Origin: an uncultured Acidimicrobiaceae bacterium
GTDB lineage: Bacteria > Actinomycetota > Acidimicrobiia > Spongiisociales > SHLN01
DNA length: 36,337 bases
Direction: 5' to 3'
Assembly (NCBI GenBank): GCA_947259275.1
Contig: CAMYMH010000028.1
Coordinates: 1-36,337 of the forward strand
Part shown: one piece after another, positions 6,913-14,044 of the stretch
Position numbering within the stretch: the first letter of the stretch is position 1
Layout: each line of letters opens with the position of its first letter
Made by a program: the position numbers and the translations under genes
Notes under the pieces: generated by a model
The model's database searches: none
What the model was told of the DNA's origin: nothing
The model's input: only the letters and a program-made list of their open reading frames with translations

Positions 6913-7296
6913 ATGGCCAAAATGACTACCGATGACCTGCTTGGACACTTCGAGGGCATGACCGTCCTCGAGCTCTCCGAGTTCGTAAAGGCCTTCGAGG
7001 AGAAGTTCGAGGTGACCGCCGCCGCTCCCGTGGCCGTGGCCGTCGCTGGCGGCGATGGCGGGGGGGCCGCTCCCGTGGAGGAGAAAGACGAGTTCGATGT
7101 CATGTTGACCGCGGCCGGTGACAAGAAGATCCAGGTCATCAAGGAAGTCCGGTCGCTGACCAGCCTCGGCTTGAAGGAGGCCAAGGAGCTCGTGGAGAGT
7201 GCTCCGGTGGCCGTCCTCGAGGCTGTTGACCAAGAAGCCGCCAACAAAGCTAAGGAAGCCCTGGAAGGCGCCGGCGCCCAGGTGGAGCTGAAGTAA
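6913..7296 (+). CDS. rplL: 50S ribosomal protein L7/L12
   Basis: A 127-residue stalk protein that recruits and activates translation GTPases. The N-terminal dimerisation helices (residues ~1-38) bind the L10 helix. An Ala/Gly/Val hinge covers ~39-58. The C-terminal factor-binding domain (~60-127) has [20 protein letters not shown] and [10 protein letters not shown], the surface that contacts EF-G and EF-Tu. AAGGAGAATTG lies before the ATG. It is co-transcribed with rplJ and followed by a strong hairpin. In most bacteria rpoB follows within a few hundred bases; here it is 20.7 kb away. Confidence 0.97.
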   Translation: MAKMTTDDLLGHFEGMTVLELSEFVKAFEEKFEVTAAAPVAVAVAGGDGGGAAPVEEKDEFDVMLTAAGDKKIQVIKEVRSLTSLGLKEAKELVESAPVAVLEAVDQEAANKAKEALEGAGAQVELK

Positions 7297-7300
7297 GAAC

Positions 7301-7335
7301 CCGGTACCCGTTACCGGTTACCGGTTTCCCGTTTC
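7301..7335 (+). repeat. Heptamer array (CCGTTAC/CGGTTAC type) after rplL
   Basis: Five 7-mers in a row, CCGGTAC, CCGTTAC, CGGTTAC, CGGTTTC, CCGTTTC, starting four bases after the rplL stop. It is nearly the reverse complement of the array at 7401-7428. Confidence 0.85.
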
Positions 7336-7361
7336 CGCACTGGGAGCGGTCTGACAGCGAC

Positions 7362-7389
7362 ATGAAGCACCCCGCGCGGGGTGCTTCAT
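7362..7389 (+). terminator. Strong hairpin terminating rplJL and the convergent lipoprotein gene
   Basis: A perfect 12-bp stem, ATGAAGCACCCC against GGGGTGCTTCAT, with loop GCGC. It is followed by CGCGTCTTTC, a weak T-tract. It lies between convergent genes and is symmetric, so it could serve both strands. Confidence 0.7.
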
Positions 7390-7400
7390 CGCGTCTTTCA

Positions 7401-7428
7401 GGTAACGGGCTTCGGGTAACGGGTAACG
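7401..7428 (-). repeat. Heptamer array (GGTAACG type) after the lipoprotein gene
   Basis: Four 7-mers, GGTAACG, GGCTTCG, GGTAACG, GGTAACG, beginning seven bases beyond the stop of the minus-strand lipoprotein gene. Together with 7301-7335 it flanks the terminator hairpin with inverted arrays. Confidence 0.85.
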
Positions 7429-7435
7429 ACCCCTG

Positions 7436-8227
7436 CTACCCCTCTTCGACCAGCTCGAGCGTATAGGTCCCGATTTCCTGGGGGCCGATGAGCTGTCCGG
7501 ATTCGGTGGTGATCTCAGTGATCGGGCCCGGTGGATCATCCTGGGGGCCGAAGAGAGCGAACCGGTTGCTGGTGCGAGTTCCGGCGTCGTATGGATACAG
7601 GGTTGCGACGACCTGGTTGCGCCATTGCCCGCCTTCGAGGAGAGGGAGGCCGTCGACGCCGACGAACCAATCGGGGCTCGGCCCGATCATGGCGGCCAGA
7701 GATAGATAGGGATACCCGGGATCGACCTCGAACTCGACCGTAAGCTCTCCACACTTGGAGTTGCGGGTGGTCTCAGGGCAAAACCACCAGGGCCAGTCGA
7801 GCACCTCGTCGATCCCGTCGGCGGCTTCGATCTCGCCGACCAGGATGTCGCTCCGGCCGGTCTCGGCCATTTCGGTGACACCGGGGCCGGCGGGTGCGCC
7901 GACGCTCCAGATGGACGCGGTGGCATCGTGGGTGGCGCCGGCCAGCCATGAAAAATGCGCGTCACCGGGAACGGCTCCTGGGTGGGTGGCCTCGCTCCAG
8001 GTGTTGTCGACCACCAACCGGTACCTCACAGGCTCGGGTGGAGGAGGCGTGGTGGTCGTGGTGGGCGGCATTGTGGTCGTGGTCGTCGTCGGTGCACTCG
8101 AAGTCGTGGTGGGCGCCACCGTCGATGTCGTCGTGGCAGTACTCGAGATGGTTGTGACCGCTTCCGAACCCCCACACCCACCGAGCGTCAGAGCCAGGAC
8201 GCAAGCCGTGCCGACCACCGATCGCAT
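7436..8227 (-). CDS. Spondin_N-domain lipoprotein
   Basis: A 263-residue protein. Residues 1-17 form a lipoprotein signal with lipobox LGGC (C18), so it should be anchored outside the membrane. Residues ~25-66 are a Thr/Ser/Pro linker. Residues ~67-230 look like a Spondin_N domain: YRLVVDNTW, HFSWLAGATHDA, IWSVGAPAGPGVTEMAETG, then PDWFVGVDGLPLL and TLYPYDAGT, the same order of motifs as in F-spondin and bacterial relatives. In bacteria these domains are secreted and of unknown function; animal versions bind matrix and membranes, sometimes with metal. A leaderless-type -10 (TACCAT, 8234-8239) lies 6 nt before the ATG. It shares a terminator region with rplL. Confidence 0.8.
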   Translation of the reverse strand: MRSVVGTACVLALTLGGCGGSEAVTTISSTATTTSTVAPTTTSSAPTTTTTTMPPTTTTTPPPPEPVRYRLVVDNTWSEATHPGAVPGDAHFSWLAGATHDATASIWSVGAPAGPGVTEMAETGRSDILVGEIEAADGIDEVLDWPWWFCPETTRNSKCGELTVEFEVDPGYPYLSLAAMIGPSPDWFVGVDGLPLLEGGQWRNQVVATLYPYDAGTRTSNRFALFGPQDDPPGPITEITTESGQLIGPQEIGTYTLELVEEG

Positions 8228-8233
8228 GGTGGG

Positions 8234-8239
8234 ATGGTA
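8234..8239 (-). promoter_or_regulatory. Leaderless-type -10 box of the Spondin_N lipoprotein gene
   Basis: On the minus strand TACCAT is followed by CCCACC and then the ATG start, leaving no room for a ribosome binding site. Confidence 0.4.
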
Positions 8240-8263
8240 AGTCTGCTCACCGGGTAGCGGTAG

Positions 8264-8482
8264 CTACCTCACAGTCGCGAACCGGGCCATGGCGGCAAAG
8301 AAGAGGACGATGCCGACTGCGATGAGAGCCCCACCGGCGATGGTCCCAGGTATTGCACCGAAGTCGTTCTCAAAGCAGGTGGCGAATCGGCGCGAGAAGG
8401 AGACCGACTGACAGTCGATGACGCCGACGCCGCGAAAGATGAAGACTCCTCCTGTCGCCATCATCGCAAACGAGAGCAGCAT
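8264..8482 (-). CDS. Very small two-helix membrane protein, unknown function
   Basis: I do not recognise this 72-residue protein. Two hydrophobic helices (residues ~2-18 and ~44-66) flank a short loop with C24 and C36. The layout, with a Cys pair between two helices, resembles the larger protein encoded at 5472-5846, though no sequence similarity is evident. AGGGG lies 7-8 nt before the ATG on the minus strand. A GGTAGC-GGTA-GCTACC hairpin (8253-8268) overlaps its stop codon and could end its transcript. It lies upstream of, and in the same direction as, the Spondin_N lipoprotein gene. It is plausible as a real gene because of the ribosome binding site and clean hydrophobic pattern, but short. 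Confidence 0.5.
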   Translation of the reverse strand: MLLSFAMMATGGVFIFRGVGVIDCQSVSFSRRFATCFENDFGAIPGTIAGGALIAVGIVLFFAAMARFATVR

Positions 8483-8569
8483 GGTGCACCCCTGGTGTTC
8501 CTTTCCTTCTCACAGTGTCGGCGATGGTCCTGATTCCCTTGAGTCCGTCCCGCGCCTCCGGCGGGCCCC

Positions 8570-8597
8570 GGGTGACGGGTAACGGGTTACGGGCTAC
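8570..8597 (+). repeat. Heptamer array (GGGTAAC type) before purN
   Basis: Four 7-mers: GGGTGAC, GGGTAAC, GGGTTAC, GGGCTAC. Unlike the other arrays it lies between divergent genes rather than after a stop codon. The rest of the 160-nt gap (8483-8642) holds the purN -10 box. Confidence 0.85.
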
Positions 8598-8630
8598 TTG
8601 CTAACCGGCTGATCATACCCGCTGCGCCCC

Positions 8631-8636
8631 TATCCT
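8631..8636 (+). promoter_or_regulatory. Leaderless-type -10 box of purN-purH
   Basis: TATCCT, then CCCGGT, then ATG 8643. The same hexamer at the same 6-nt distance stands before purD (minus strand), so both purine transcripts probably start at their first codon. Confidence 0.6.
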
Positions 8637-8642
8637 CCCGGT

Positions 8643-9221
8643 ATGGCGCAGGTTCCCATCGCCGTGCTCATCTCAGGGCGTGGCTCCAATTTGCGCCGGA
8701 TTCTCGAAATGGAGGCAGACTCTGCCTATCGCGTGGCGGTCGTCATCGCCGACCGTGACGCCACCGGGCTGGAGTGGGCGCAGAAGGTCCAGGTGCCGAC
8801 CCGGATCGTGCGCTGGTCTGATCATCCCGACCGCGCTTCATTCACCGCCGCGCTTTGCGATGAGATCGACGCCTTTAGCTGCGAGTTCGTTGTGCTGGCA
8901 GGGTTCATGCGCATCCTGGCTCCGGTGGCGATTGAGCGATTCCCGTCGCAGATCGTCAACATCCATCCCTCGCTGCTCCCAGCTTTCCCCGGCGCCCATG
9001 CGGTCGAGGACGCCCTCGAAGCCGGAGCGACCGAGACCGGCGTCACCGTTCACTTGGTGGTGGAAGACGTCGATGCCGGCCCCATCCTCGCTCAGCGATC
9101 GGTCCCCATCTATCCGGGCGATGACGCCGACCTGCTGCACGCCCGTATCCAGGAACAAGAACACGAGCTCTACCCGCAAGTGATCAACGCATTGGCAACT
9201 GGGAAAGTGGAGAAAGCATGA
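8643..9221 (+). CDS. purN: Phosphoribosylglycinamide formyltransferase
   Basis: A 192-residue GART enzyme that transfers the formyl group of 10-formyl-THF to GAR, the third step of purine synthesis. Visible motifs are VLISGRGSNLRRIL (phosphate-binding loop, residues ~8-21), VLAGFMRIL, and NIHPSLLPAFPG (~106-117) with catalytic Asn and His. An Asp follows in EDVDAGPIL. The length fits the family. The start follows a leaderless -10 box. The stop overlaps the purH start as ATGA (9218-9221), so the two are coupled. Confidence 0.96.
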   Translation: MAQVPIAVLISGRGSNLRRILEMEADSAYRVAVVIADRDATGLEWAQKVQVPTRIVRWSDHPDRASFTAALCDEIDAFSCEFVVLAGFMRILAPVAIERFPSQIVNIHPSLLPAFPGAHAVEDALEAGATETGVTVHLVVEDVDAGPILAQRSVPIYPGDDADLLHARIQEQEHELYPQVINALATGKVEKA

Positions 9222-10747
9222 CCGACCGGATTCCCATCAAGCGGGCGTTGCTCTCGGTCTCGGACAAGACCGACCTCGTGCCCCTGGCCAGGGCATTGAT
9301 AGCGGCCGACGCGGAGATCATCGCCTCGGGTGGAACCAGCCGGGCCCTGCAAGCGGCTGGTATCGAAGTGACGGCAGTTGCCGATATCACCAGCGCGCCC
9401 GAGATGCTGGGAGGCCGGGTCAAGACGCTGCATCCCCAGATCCACGGTGCGATTCTCGCCGACACCTCGGTGGCGGATCACGCAGCAGACCTCGAGGCCA
9501 ACGGCATCACACCCATTGACCTGGTGGTGTGCAATCTCTACCCGTTCGAGGCGACGGTTGCGGCCGGCAAGCCCGCCGCCGAGGTCGTCGAGAACATCGA
9601 TATCGGCGGTCCGGCGATGATTCGGGCGGCCGCCAAGAACCACACGCGGGTGGCTGTCGTGACCAACCCCACTGCCTACCAGACGGTGGTTTCCGCCCTC
9701 CAGAATGGCGGCACCACCTTGGAAGATCGCCGGCGTCTCGCCACCGAGGCGTTCGCCCACACCGGGCGGTACGACACGCTCATCCACACCTGGCTGACCG
9801 GCGATGAGCTATTGCCCGAGTCCCGGTTGATGGCATATGAGCGCGTCAACCATCTCCGGTACGGTGAGAACCCCCACCAACGAGCTGCCATCTACCGCCG
9901 GGCGGGAACCACCGGCTGGGCGTTCGAGGTGACTCAGCTGCAGGGCAAGGAGCTGTCGTTCAACAACTACGCGGACACCGAATCCGCCTGGGACCTCGTC
10001 AACCGACTCTCTTCACCCGGCTGTGTCGTGGTCAAGCACATGAACCCGTGTGGAGTTGCGCACCGTGACACCCTGCACGGGGCATTCGTGGCCGCCCGGG
10101 ATTGTGATCCGCTGTCTGCGTTTGGTGGGGTGGTGGCCGTCAACGCCCGGCTCGACGAAGCCACCGCCAAGGAGATGTCCGAGATGTTCCTCGAGGTGAT
10201 CATCTGCCCGGGGATCGCCGACGAAGCTGCTGCGTTGCTGGCAGCCAAGAAGAACCTGCGGGTACTGGTGGCGCCACCGCCTGGTGGGGCTGCGGTTGAG
10301 GTCCGTGAGATCGATGGCGGGGCCCTCATCCAGGAAACCGATCCCCGCCGGACAATCCCGGACGATTGGAAGGTGGTTTCGAAGGCACAGCCGACGGATG
10401 ACCAGCTCGAGGAGCTGCGGCTGGCGTGGACCGTCACCAGCCACTGCAAGTCCAACAGCATCGTGATCGTGCAGCAGGGCGCCGCCGTCGGCATTGGGGT
10501 GGGAGATCAGAGCCGGGTGGGAGCTGCCGAGCGAGCAGTCGACCAGGCGGGCGACCGAACCGCCGGAGCCGTGGCCGCCAGCGAGGCGCTGATTCCCTTC
10601 CGCGACGGGCCGGACGCGTTGGCGGCGGCCGGCGTGGTTGCGCTGGTGGAAACCGGCGGCTCCCGCAACGACCAAGAGGTCATCGACGCCGCCGACGAAC
10701 ACGGCATGGTGCTCATCTTCACAGGAATGCGCCACTTCAGGCACTAA
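9218..10747 (+). CDS. purH: Bifunctional AICAR formyltransferase/IMP cyclohydrolase
   Basis: A 509-residue enzyme catalysing the last two steps to IMP. The N-terminal MGS-like cyclohydrolase domain (residues ~1-195) has [39 protein letters not shown] and [11 protein letters not shown]. The AICAR transformylase domain (~200-509) has [12 protein letters not shown] and [11 protein letters not shown], whose Lys-His pair is catalytic. The end, GMRHFRH, is typical. It is co-transcribed with purN. Immediately after the TAA begins a 7-bp repeat array, and the convergent transporter gene ends 149 nt away. Confidence 0.97.
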   Translation: MTDRIPIKRALLSVSDKTDLVPLARALIAADAEIIASGGTSRALQAAGIEVTAVADITSAPEMLGGRVKTLHPQIHGAILADTSVADHAADLEANGITPIDLVVCNLYPFEATVAAGKPAAEVVENIDIGGPAMIRAAAKNHTRVAVVTNPTAYQTVVSALQNGGTTLEDRRRLATEAFAHTGRYDTLIHTWLTGDELLPESRLMAYERVNHLRYGENPHQRAAIYRRAGTTGWAFEVTQLQGKELSFNNYADTESAWDLVNRLSSPGCVVVKHMNPCGVAHRDTLHGAFVAARDCDPLSAFGGVVAVNARLDEATAKEMSEMFLEVIICPGIADEAAALLAAKKNLRVLVAPPPGGAAVEVREIDGGALIQETDPRRTIPDDWKVVSKAQPTDDQLEELRLAWTVTSHCKSNSIVIVQQGAAVGIGVGDQSRVGAAERAVDQAGDRTAGAVAASEALIPFRDGPDALAAAGVVALVETGGSRNDQEVIDAADEHGMVLIFTGMRHFRH

Positions 10748-10775
10748 GAGTCCCAAGTCCCGAGCCGCGAGTCCC
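10748..10775 (+). repeat. Heptamer array (GAGTCCC/AAGTCCC type) directly after the purH stop
   Basis: GAGTCCC, AAGTCCC, GAGCCGC, GAGTCCC, then AAGCCAG, beginning on the base after the stop codon. The 7-mers match those embedded in rplJ at 6530-6557. Confidence 0.85.
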
Positions 10776-10820
10776 AAGCCAGAAGGGACCAAGCTATCGA
10801 CGAGGCCGGGAACGCTCCGC

Positions 10821-10897
10821 TTGGGTCTTGGGTCTTGGGTCTTGGGTCTTGGGTCTTGGGTCTTGGGTCTTGGGTCTTGGGTCTTGGGTCTTGGGTT
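10821..10897 (-). repeat. Perfect heptamer array TTGGGTC x10
   Basis: Ten perfect copies of TTGGGTC (10821-10890) plus TTGGGTT, which runs into the stop codon of the minus-strand transporter gene (10896-10898). Read on the minus strand it is a GACCCAA array directly after that stop. It is roughly complementary to 10748-10775, so the two arrays between these convergent genes could fold together. Confidence 0.95.
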
Positions 10898-11834
10898 ATC
10901 CCGCAAACAACGCGGGCAAGAACGCGTCCTGGCCCATCACCAGCATGGTGCCGACCACCAGGCTGACCACGGCGGTAGCTCCGGCCAGGCCGGCATAGAC
11001 CCAGCTGCGACGGTTGGCGGCGAAGAACCCGTAGGCGGCACCCACGGTGATGGCGGAGTTCGCCAGCACTAGGCCGGTCAGGAAGGCGACCAGCACCGCT
11101 AGGCCTGCCAGGCTCCCGCCGGCGTTGGCCGCCGCCAGGAATACCAGCACCTGGGTGGGGGTCTCGGCCCCGATCCCGTGCAGCATCCCGATCCCAATCG
11201 ACGTGGCGGGGGTGTAGTCGGTGAACGGTTCGTGGTCGGGGTCGTGCACGTGGTGGTGGCTATGGCGGGGGAGTCGACCTTCGGGCGCAGCCTCGATTCC
11301 ATCATGGTGGAAGGTGGCGAGGGCACTGTGAGAGTGAGCGTGTGCCACCGGATCCGAAGCCCGGGGAGCGAGACGGGACCGCACCCAAATGTAGGCCCGT
11401 CGCACCGCACTCAGCACGATCATCCAGCGGCTCCGGAGCGGTACTGTTCCCCGGTGGCGAACGAGGGTGTAGGCGACGTACGCACCGAGGATGATGAGCG
11501 TCCAACCGACCACCATGCCCATGAGGGTGTCCGCCCAGCCCGGCAGGTTGCGGCCCGTGATGATGGCCACGGTTCCGATCAGCAAGACGATGGCGGCGTG
11601 GCCGGCGACGTACAGGGAACTCATGCTGACGCCGCGGCGCGGGGAGTCCTGAGTGGCCGCGATGTCGCTGATCGCAGCCAGGTGATCCCAATCCACGCCG
11701 TGGCGCAGACCCAGCAGAAAAGACGATGCGATGAGCCCGAGTGTGATGCGTCGCTCCTTCGTGGCCGAGGCTAGCCCGGATACCCGCCTGCAGTCGCTGC
11801 CAGTATGTCGGTGATACAGACGCGCGGAGGCCAT
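10896..11834 (-). CDS. NiCoT-like nickel/cobalt transporter
   Basis: A 312-residue multi-helix membrane protein. RHGVDWDH (residues 44-51) matches the signature of NiCoT permeases (H, then D-x-D-H) in the first helix, which binds Ni2+ or Co2+. A cytoplasmic loop at ~165-205 is rich in His (for example HSHHHVHD), as in related Ni/Co permeases. About six to seven further hydrophobic helices are visible. The first ~29 residues are not hydrophobic and not family-like. They lie only 5 nt from the divergent patB start, so the true start may be internal: AAGGAG stands 6 nt before codon 30 (ATC). Metal choice cannot be told, and no nickel enzyme is nearby. Confidence 0.8.
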   Translation of the reverse strand: MASARLYHRHTGSDCRRVSGLASATKERRITLGLIASSFLLGLRHGVDWDHLAAISDIAATQDSPRRGVSMSSLYVAGHAAIVLLIGTVAIITGRNLPGWADTLMGMVVGWTLIILGAYVAYTLVRHRGTVPLRSRWMIVLSAVRRAYIWVRSRLAPRASDPVAHAHSHSALATFHHDGIEAAPEGRLPRHSHHHVHDPDHEPFTDYTPATSIGIGMLHGIGAETPTQVLVFLAAANAGGSLAGLAVLVAFLTGLVLANSAITVGAAYGFFAANRRSWVYAGLAGATAVVSLVVGTMLVMGQDAFLPALFAG

Positions 11835-11839
11835 GCCTG

Positions 11840-12991
11840 ATGCAGTTCGATTTCGACACCCCGATCGACCGGGCCGGTACGGGATCCATGAAATGGGCGG
11901 AGGCAGGAGCCGATCGGCTTGCCATGGGCCTGGCCGACATGGACTTCCCGACCGCGCCGGCGATCGTCGAAGCGCTGGCGGATCGGGTGGAGCACGCAGT
12001 GTTCGGGTACACCGAGGTCGGCTCTGGTTTCCTCGACGCAGTCATCCGATGGACGCAGGCGCGGCGCGGCTGGACGGTCGAGCCCGATTGGATCACCGCC
12101 GGCCCGGGCATCATGCCCTCGATGGCCTATCTGCTCAGGGCCGCCCTCCGGCCGGGAGAGGGAGTCATCGTCCAGACCCCGGCGTTCTCACCGATCCCAA
12201 CCATCATCGAGCAAAACGGCCTACGCGTGGTCGAGAACCCGCTGGCCCTGGTGGGCGATCGGTATGAGATGGACCTGGAGGGCCTCCGATCGGCGGCCGA
12301 GCAGGCTCAGGTTCGAGCATTCGTTCTGTGCAGCCCGCATAATCCGATCGGACGGGTGTGGTCGCAGTCCGAGCTCGAGCTGGTCGGCGACATCTGTGCC
12401 GCCAACGACCTGCTCGTGATCAGCGATGAGATCCACGCCGAAATCGTCTACCCGTGGGCGACCTTCGTGACCTATGCGGCCGTGGCCGACTCCCCGTCAC
12501 GGTTCGCGACGCTTTACGGTCCCAGCAAGGGGTTCAGCCTTCCGGGGCTGAGAACCGCGGTAGTGGTTATTCCCGGCGCGGAACTGCGGGCCGCCTTTCG
12601 TCTCGAGCTGCACCGGGTCAACGAGGACTTCGGGATCAATGCTCTGGGGGCGGTCGCCCTCGAGGCGGCCTACACCAGGGGAGCCGAGTGGCTCGACGCC
12701 GTTTCTACCTACCTCCAGACGAACCTCGAGATCCTGCAGACCCGCCTTGCCGGTGAACTTCCGCGCATCGAAGTCATCAAGCCCGACGCCTCGTTTCTCG
12801 TCTGGCTCGATTGCCGGGGCCTCGGGCTCTCGGACGATGAGCTCGGAAATCGGATTCTCGACCAGGCCGGGGTGGCGGTCGAGCCCGGCACCTCCTTTGG
12901 GACCGCCGGCTCAGGGTTTGTCCGTTTGAACATTGCCACGCCGCGGGCCCGTCTGGTCGAGGCACTCGACCGCCTGGCCGCCGTCCTGTGA
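11840..12991 (+). CDS. patB: PatB/MalY-family PLP aminotransferase (cystathionine beta-lyase type)
   Basis: A 383-residue fold-type I PLP enzyme. It starts MQFDFDTPIDRAGTGSMKW, the N-terminal motif of the MalY/PatB C-S lyase branch, and has MGLADMDFPT. SPHNPIGRVW and ISDEIHAEIVYP supply the Asn and Asp that contact PLP, and YGPSKGFSLPGLR carries the likely Schiff-base lysine K230. The family cleaves cystathionine or other cysteine S-conjugates, and some members act as aminotransferases, so the substrate is uncertain. GGAGG lies 10 nt before ATG 11840. It is divergent from the metal transporter, with start codons nearly touching, and convergent with purM 45 nt downstream. Confidence 0.85.
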   Translation: MQFDFDTPIDRAGTGSMKWAEAGADRLAMGLADMDFPTAPAIVEALADRVEHAVFGYTEVGSGFLDAVIRWTQARRGWTVEPDWITAGPGIMPSMAYLLRAALRPGEGVIVQTPAFSPIPTIIEQNGLRVVENPLALVGDRYEMDLEGLRSAAEQAQVRAFVLCSPHNPIGRVWSQSELELVGDICAANDLLVISDEIHAEIVYPWATFVTYAAVADSPSRFATLYGPSKGFSLPGLRTAVVVIPGAELRAAFRLELHRVNEDFGINALGAVALEAAYTRGAEWLDAVSTYLQTNLEILQTRLAGELPRIEVIKPDASFLVWLDCRGLGLSDDELGNRILDQAGVAVEPGTSFGTAGSGFVRLNIATPRARLVEALDRLAAVL

Positions 12992-13036
12992 CGAGCGGGG
13001 GTGGCTTGGCGAGAGCAGACTTGCCGCTGCCGGAGA

Positions 13037-14044
13037 TTACGATCCGACCGTGACCGCTTCTCCGGCCGCGACCGTGCCGATCACGAAGGCCTCGTGACCC
13101 TGGCCGGCCAGCAGTTCGATCACGCCTGGCGCCGCGTCATCAACCGTGATGAGTGCAAACCCAACGCCCATGTTGAAGGTGCGAAACATCTCGTCTTGCG
13201 CAATGCGCCCCTGATCTCGAATCAGCCCAAAGATGGGCGGCGGCTCCCAGCGCGACGGATCGACGTGGGCGGTGAGACCGTCGGGGAGGGCCCGCGGCAA
13301 ATTGCCGGGGAGGCCGCCCCCGGTGACGTGCACCATGCCGAGGACCGGCAAGCGCCTGGTCACCTCCAGTACGGCCGGTGCATACACCACCGACGGCTCG
13401 AGTAGCAGTCGGCCGAGGGACGACCCCAGGGCCGGCCGCTGGAAGTCGGACTCGGAGAACAATGAGCGAACCAGGGAGAAGCCGTTGGACCGCAGGTTGG
13501 GGCTGGCCACCCCCACAATCGAAGCCCCCTCCGGTACCCGGGCTGGATCCCTGATGGCGCTTCGTTCTGCCACCCCGAGGGCAGCCCCGGCGAGGTCGAA
13601 CTGGGTTGGATCCATCACCCCGGGGTGGACGGCGGTTTCACCGCCCAGCAGGGCACATCCGGCGGCGGCGCAGGCGTCGGCCACCGAGGCCACCAGTGAC
13701 TGATCTCGGATCGAGTCCAACGCTCCAACCGCCAGATAGTCGGTGAAGCCAAACGGGGCGGCGCCGGCCGCCGCCAGATCGTCGACGCACATCGCCACGA
13801 CGTCCCAACCGATCCCGTCGAAGATGCCCAGCACCCGGGCGATCTCGGCCTTGGTACCGACCCCATCGGTCGTCATCATGAGCACCGGCTCGTCGTATCC
13901 AGCCGGGATGGTCAATCCGGCGGCGAATCCACCGAAGCGGCCGACCACATTGTCGCCCCAGGTAGCCGTGACCTTGTCGGCGATCGAGTCGGTGAATCGG
14001 TCGGCGGCCGCCACATCGACGCCGGCTTCCGAATACGAGGTCAC
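13037..14044 (-). CDS. purM: Phosphoribosylformylglycinamidine cyclo-ligase (AIR synthetase)
   Basis: A 335-residue enzyme closing FGAM to AIR with ATP. It shows the PurM order: MTSYSEAGVD, LMMTTDGVGTKAEIA, GWDVVAMCVDDLAAAGA, CALLGGETAVHPG, SPNLRSNGFSLVR and VTGGGLPGNLPRALP. The GTG start overlaps the purF stop (GTGA at 14041-14044). It is the last gene of the purDECSQLFM operon and converges on patB with a 45-nt gap containing no clear terminator. Confidence 0.97.
   Translation of the reverse strand: MTSYSEAGVDVAAADRFTDSIADKVTATWGDNVVGRFGGFAAGLTIPAGYDEPVLMMTTDGVGTKAEIARVLGIFDGIGWDVVAMCVDDLAAAGAAPFGFTDYLAVGALDSIRDQSLVASVADACAAAGCALLGGETAVHPGVMDPTQFDLAGAALGVAERSAIRDPARVPEGASIVGVASPNLRSNGFSLVRSLFSESDFQRPALGSSLGRLLLEPSVVYAPAVLEVTRRLPVLGMVHVTGGGLPGNLPRALPDGLTAHVDPSRWEPPPIFGLIRDQGRIAQDEMFRTFNMGVGFALITVDDAAPGVIELLAGQGHEAFVIGTVAAGEAVTVGS

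Noticed and set aside
6330..7247. Minus-strand frames opposite rplJ-rplL encoding Pro/Gln/Arg or Ser/Ala repeats
   Set aside because: The repeats are the antisense reading of the L10 tail repeats, and rplL is certain on the plus strand.
10821..10897. CRISPR array
   Set aside because: The unit is 7 bp without spacers. It is a simple tandem repeat.
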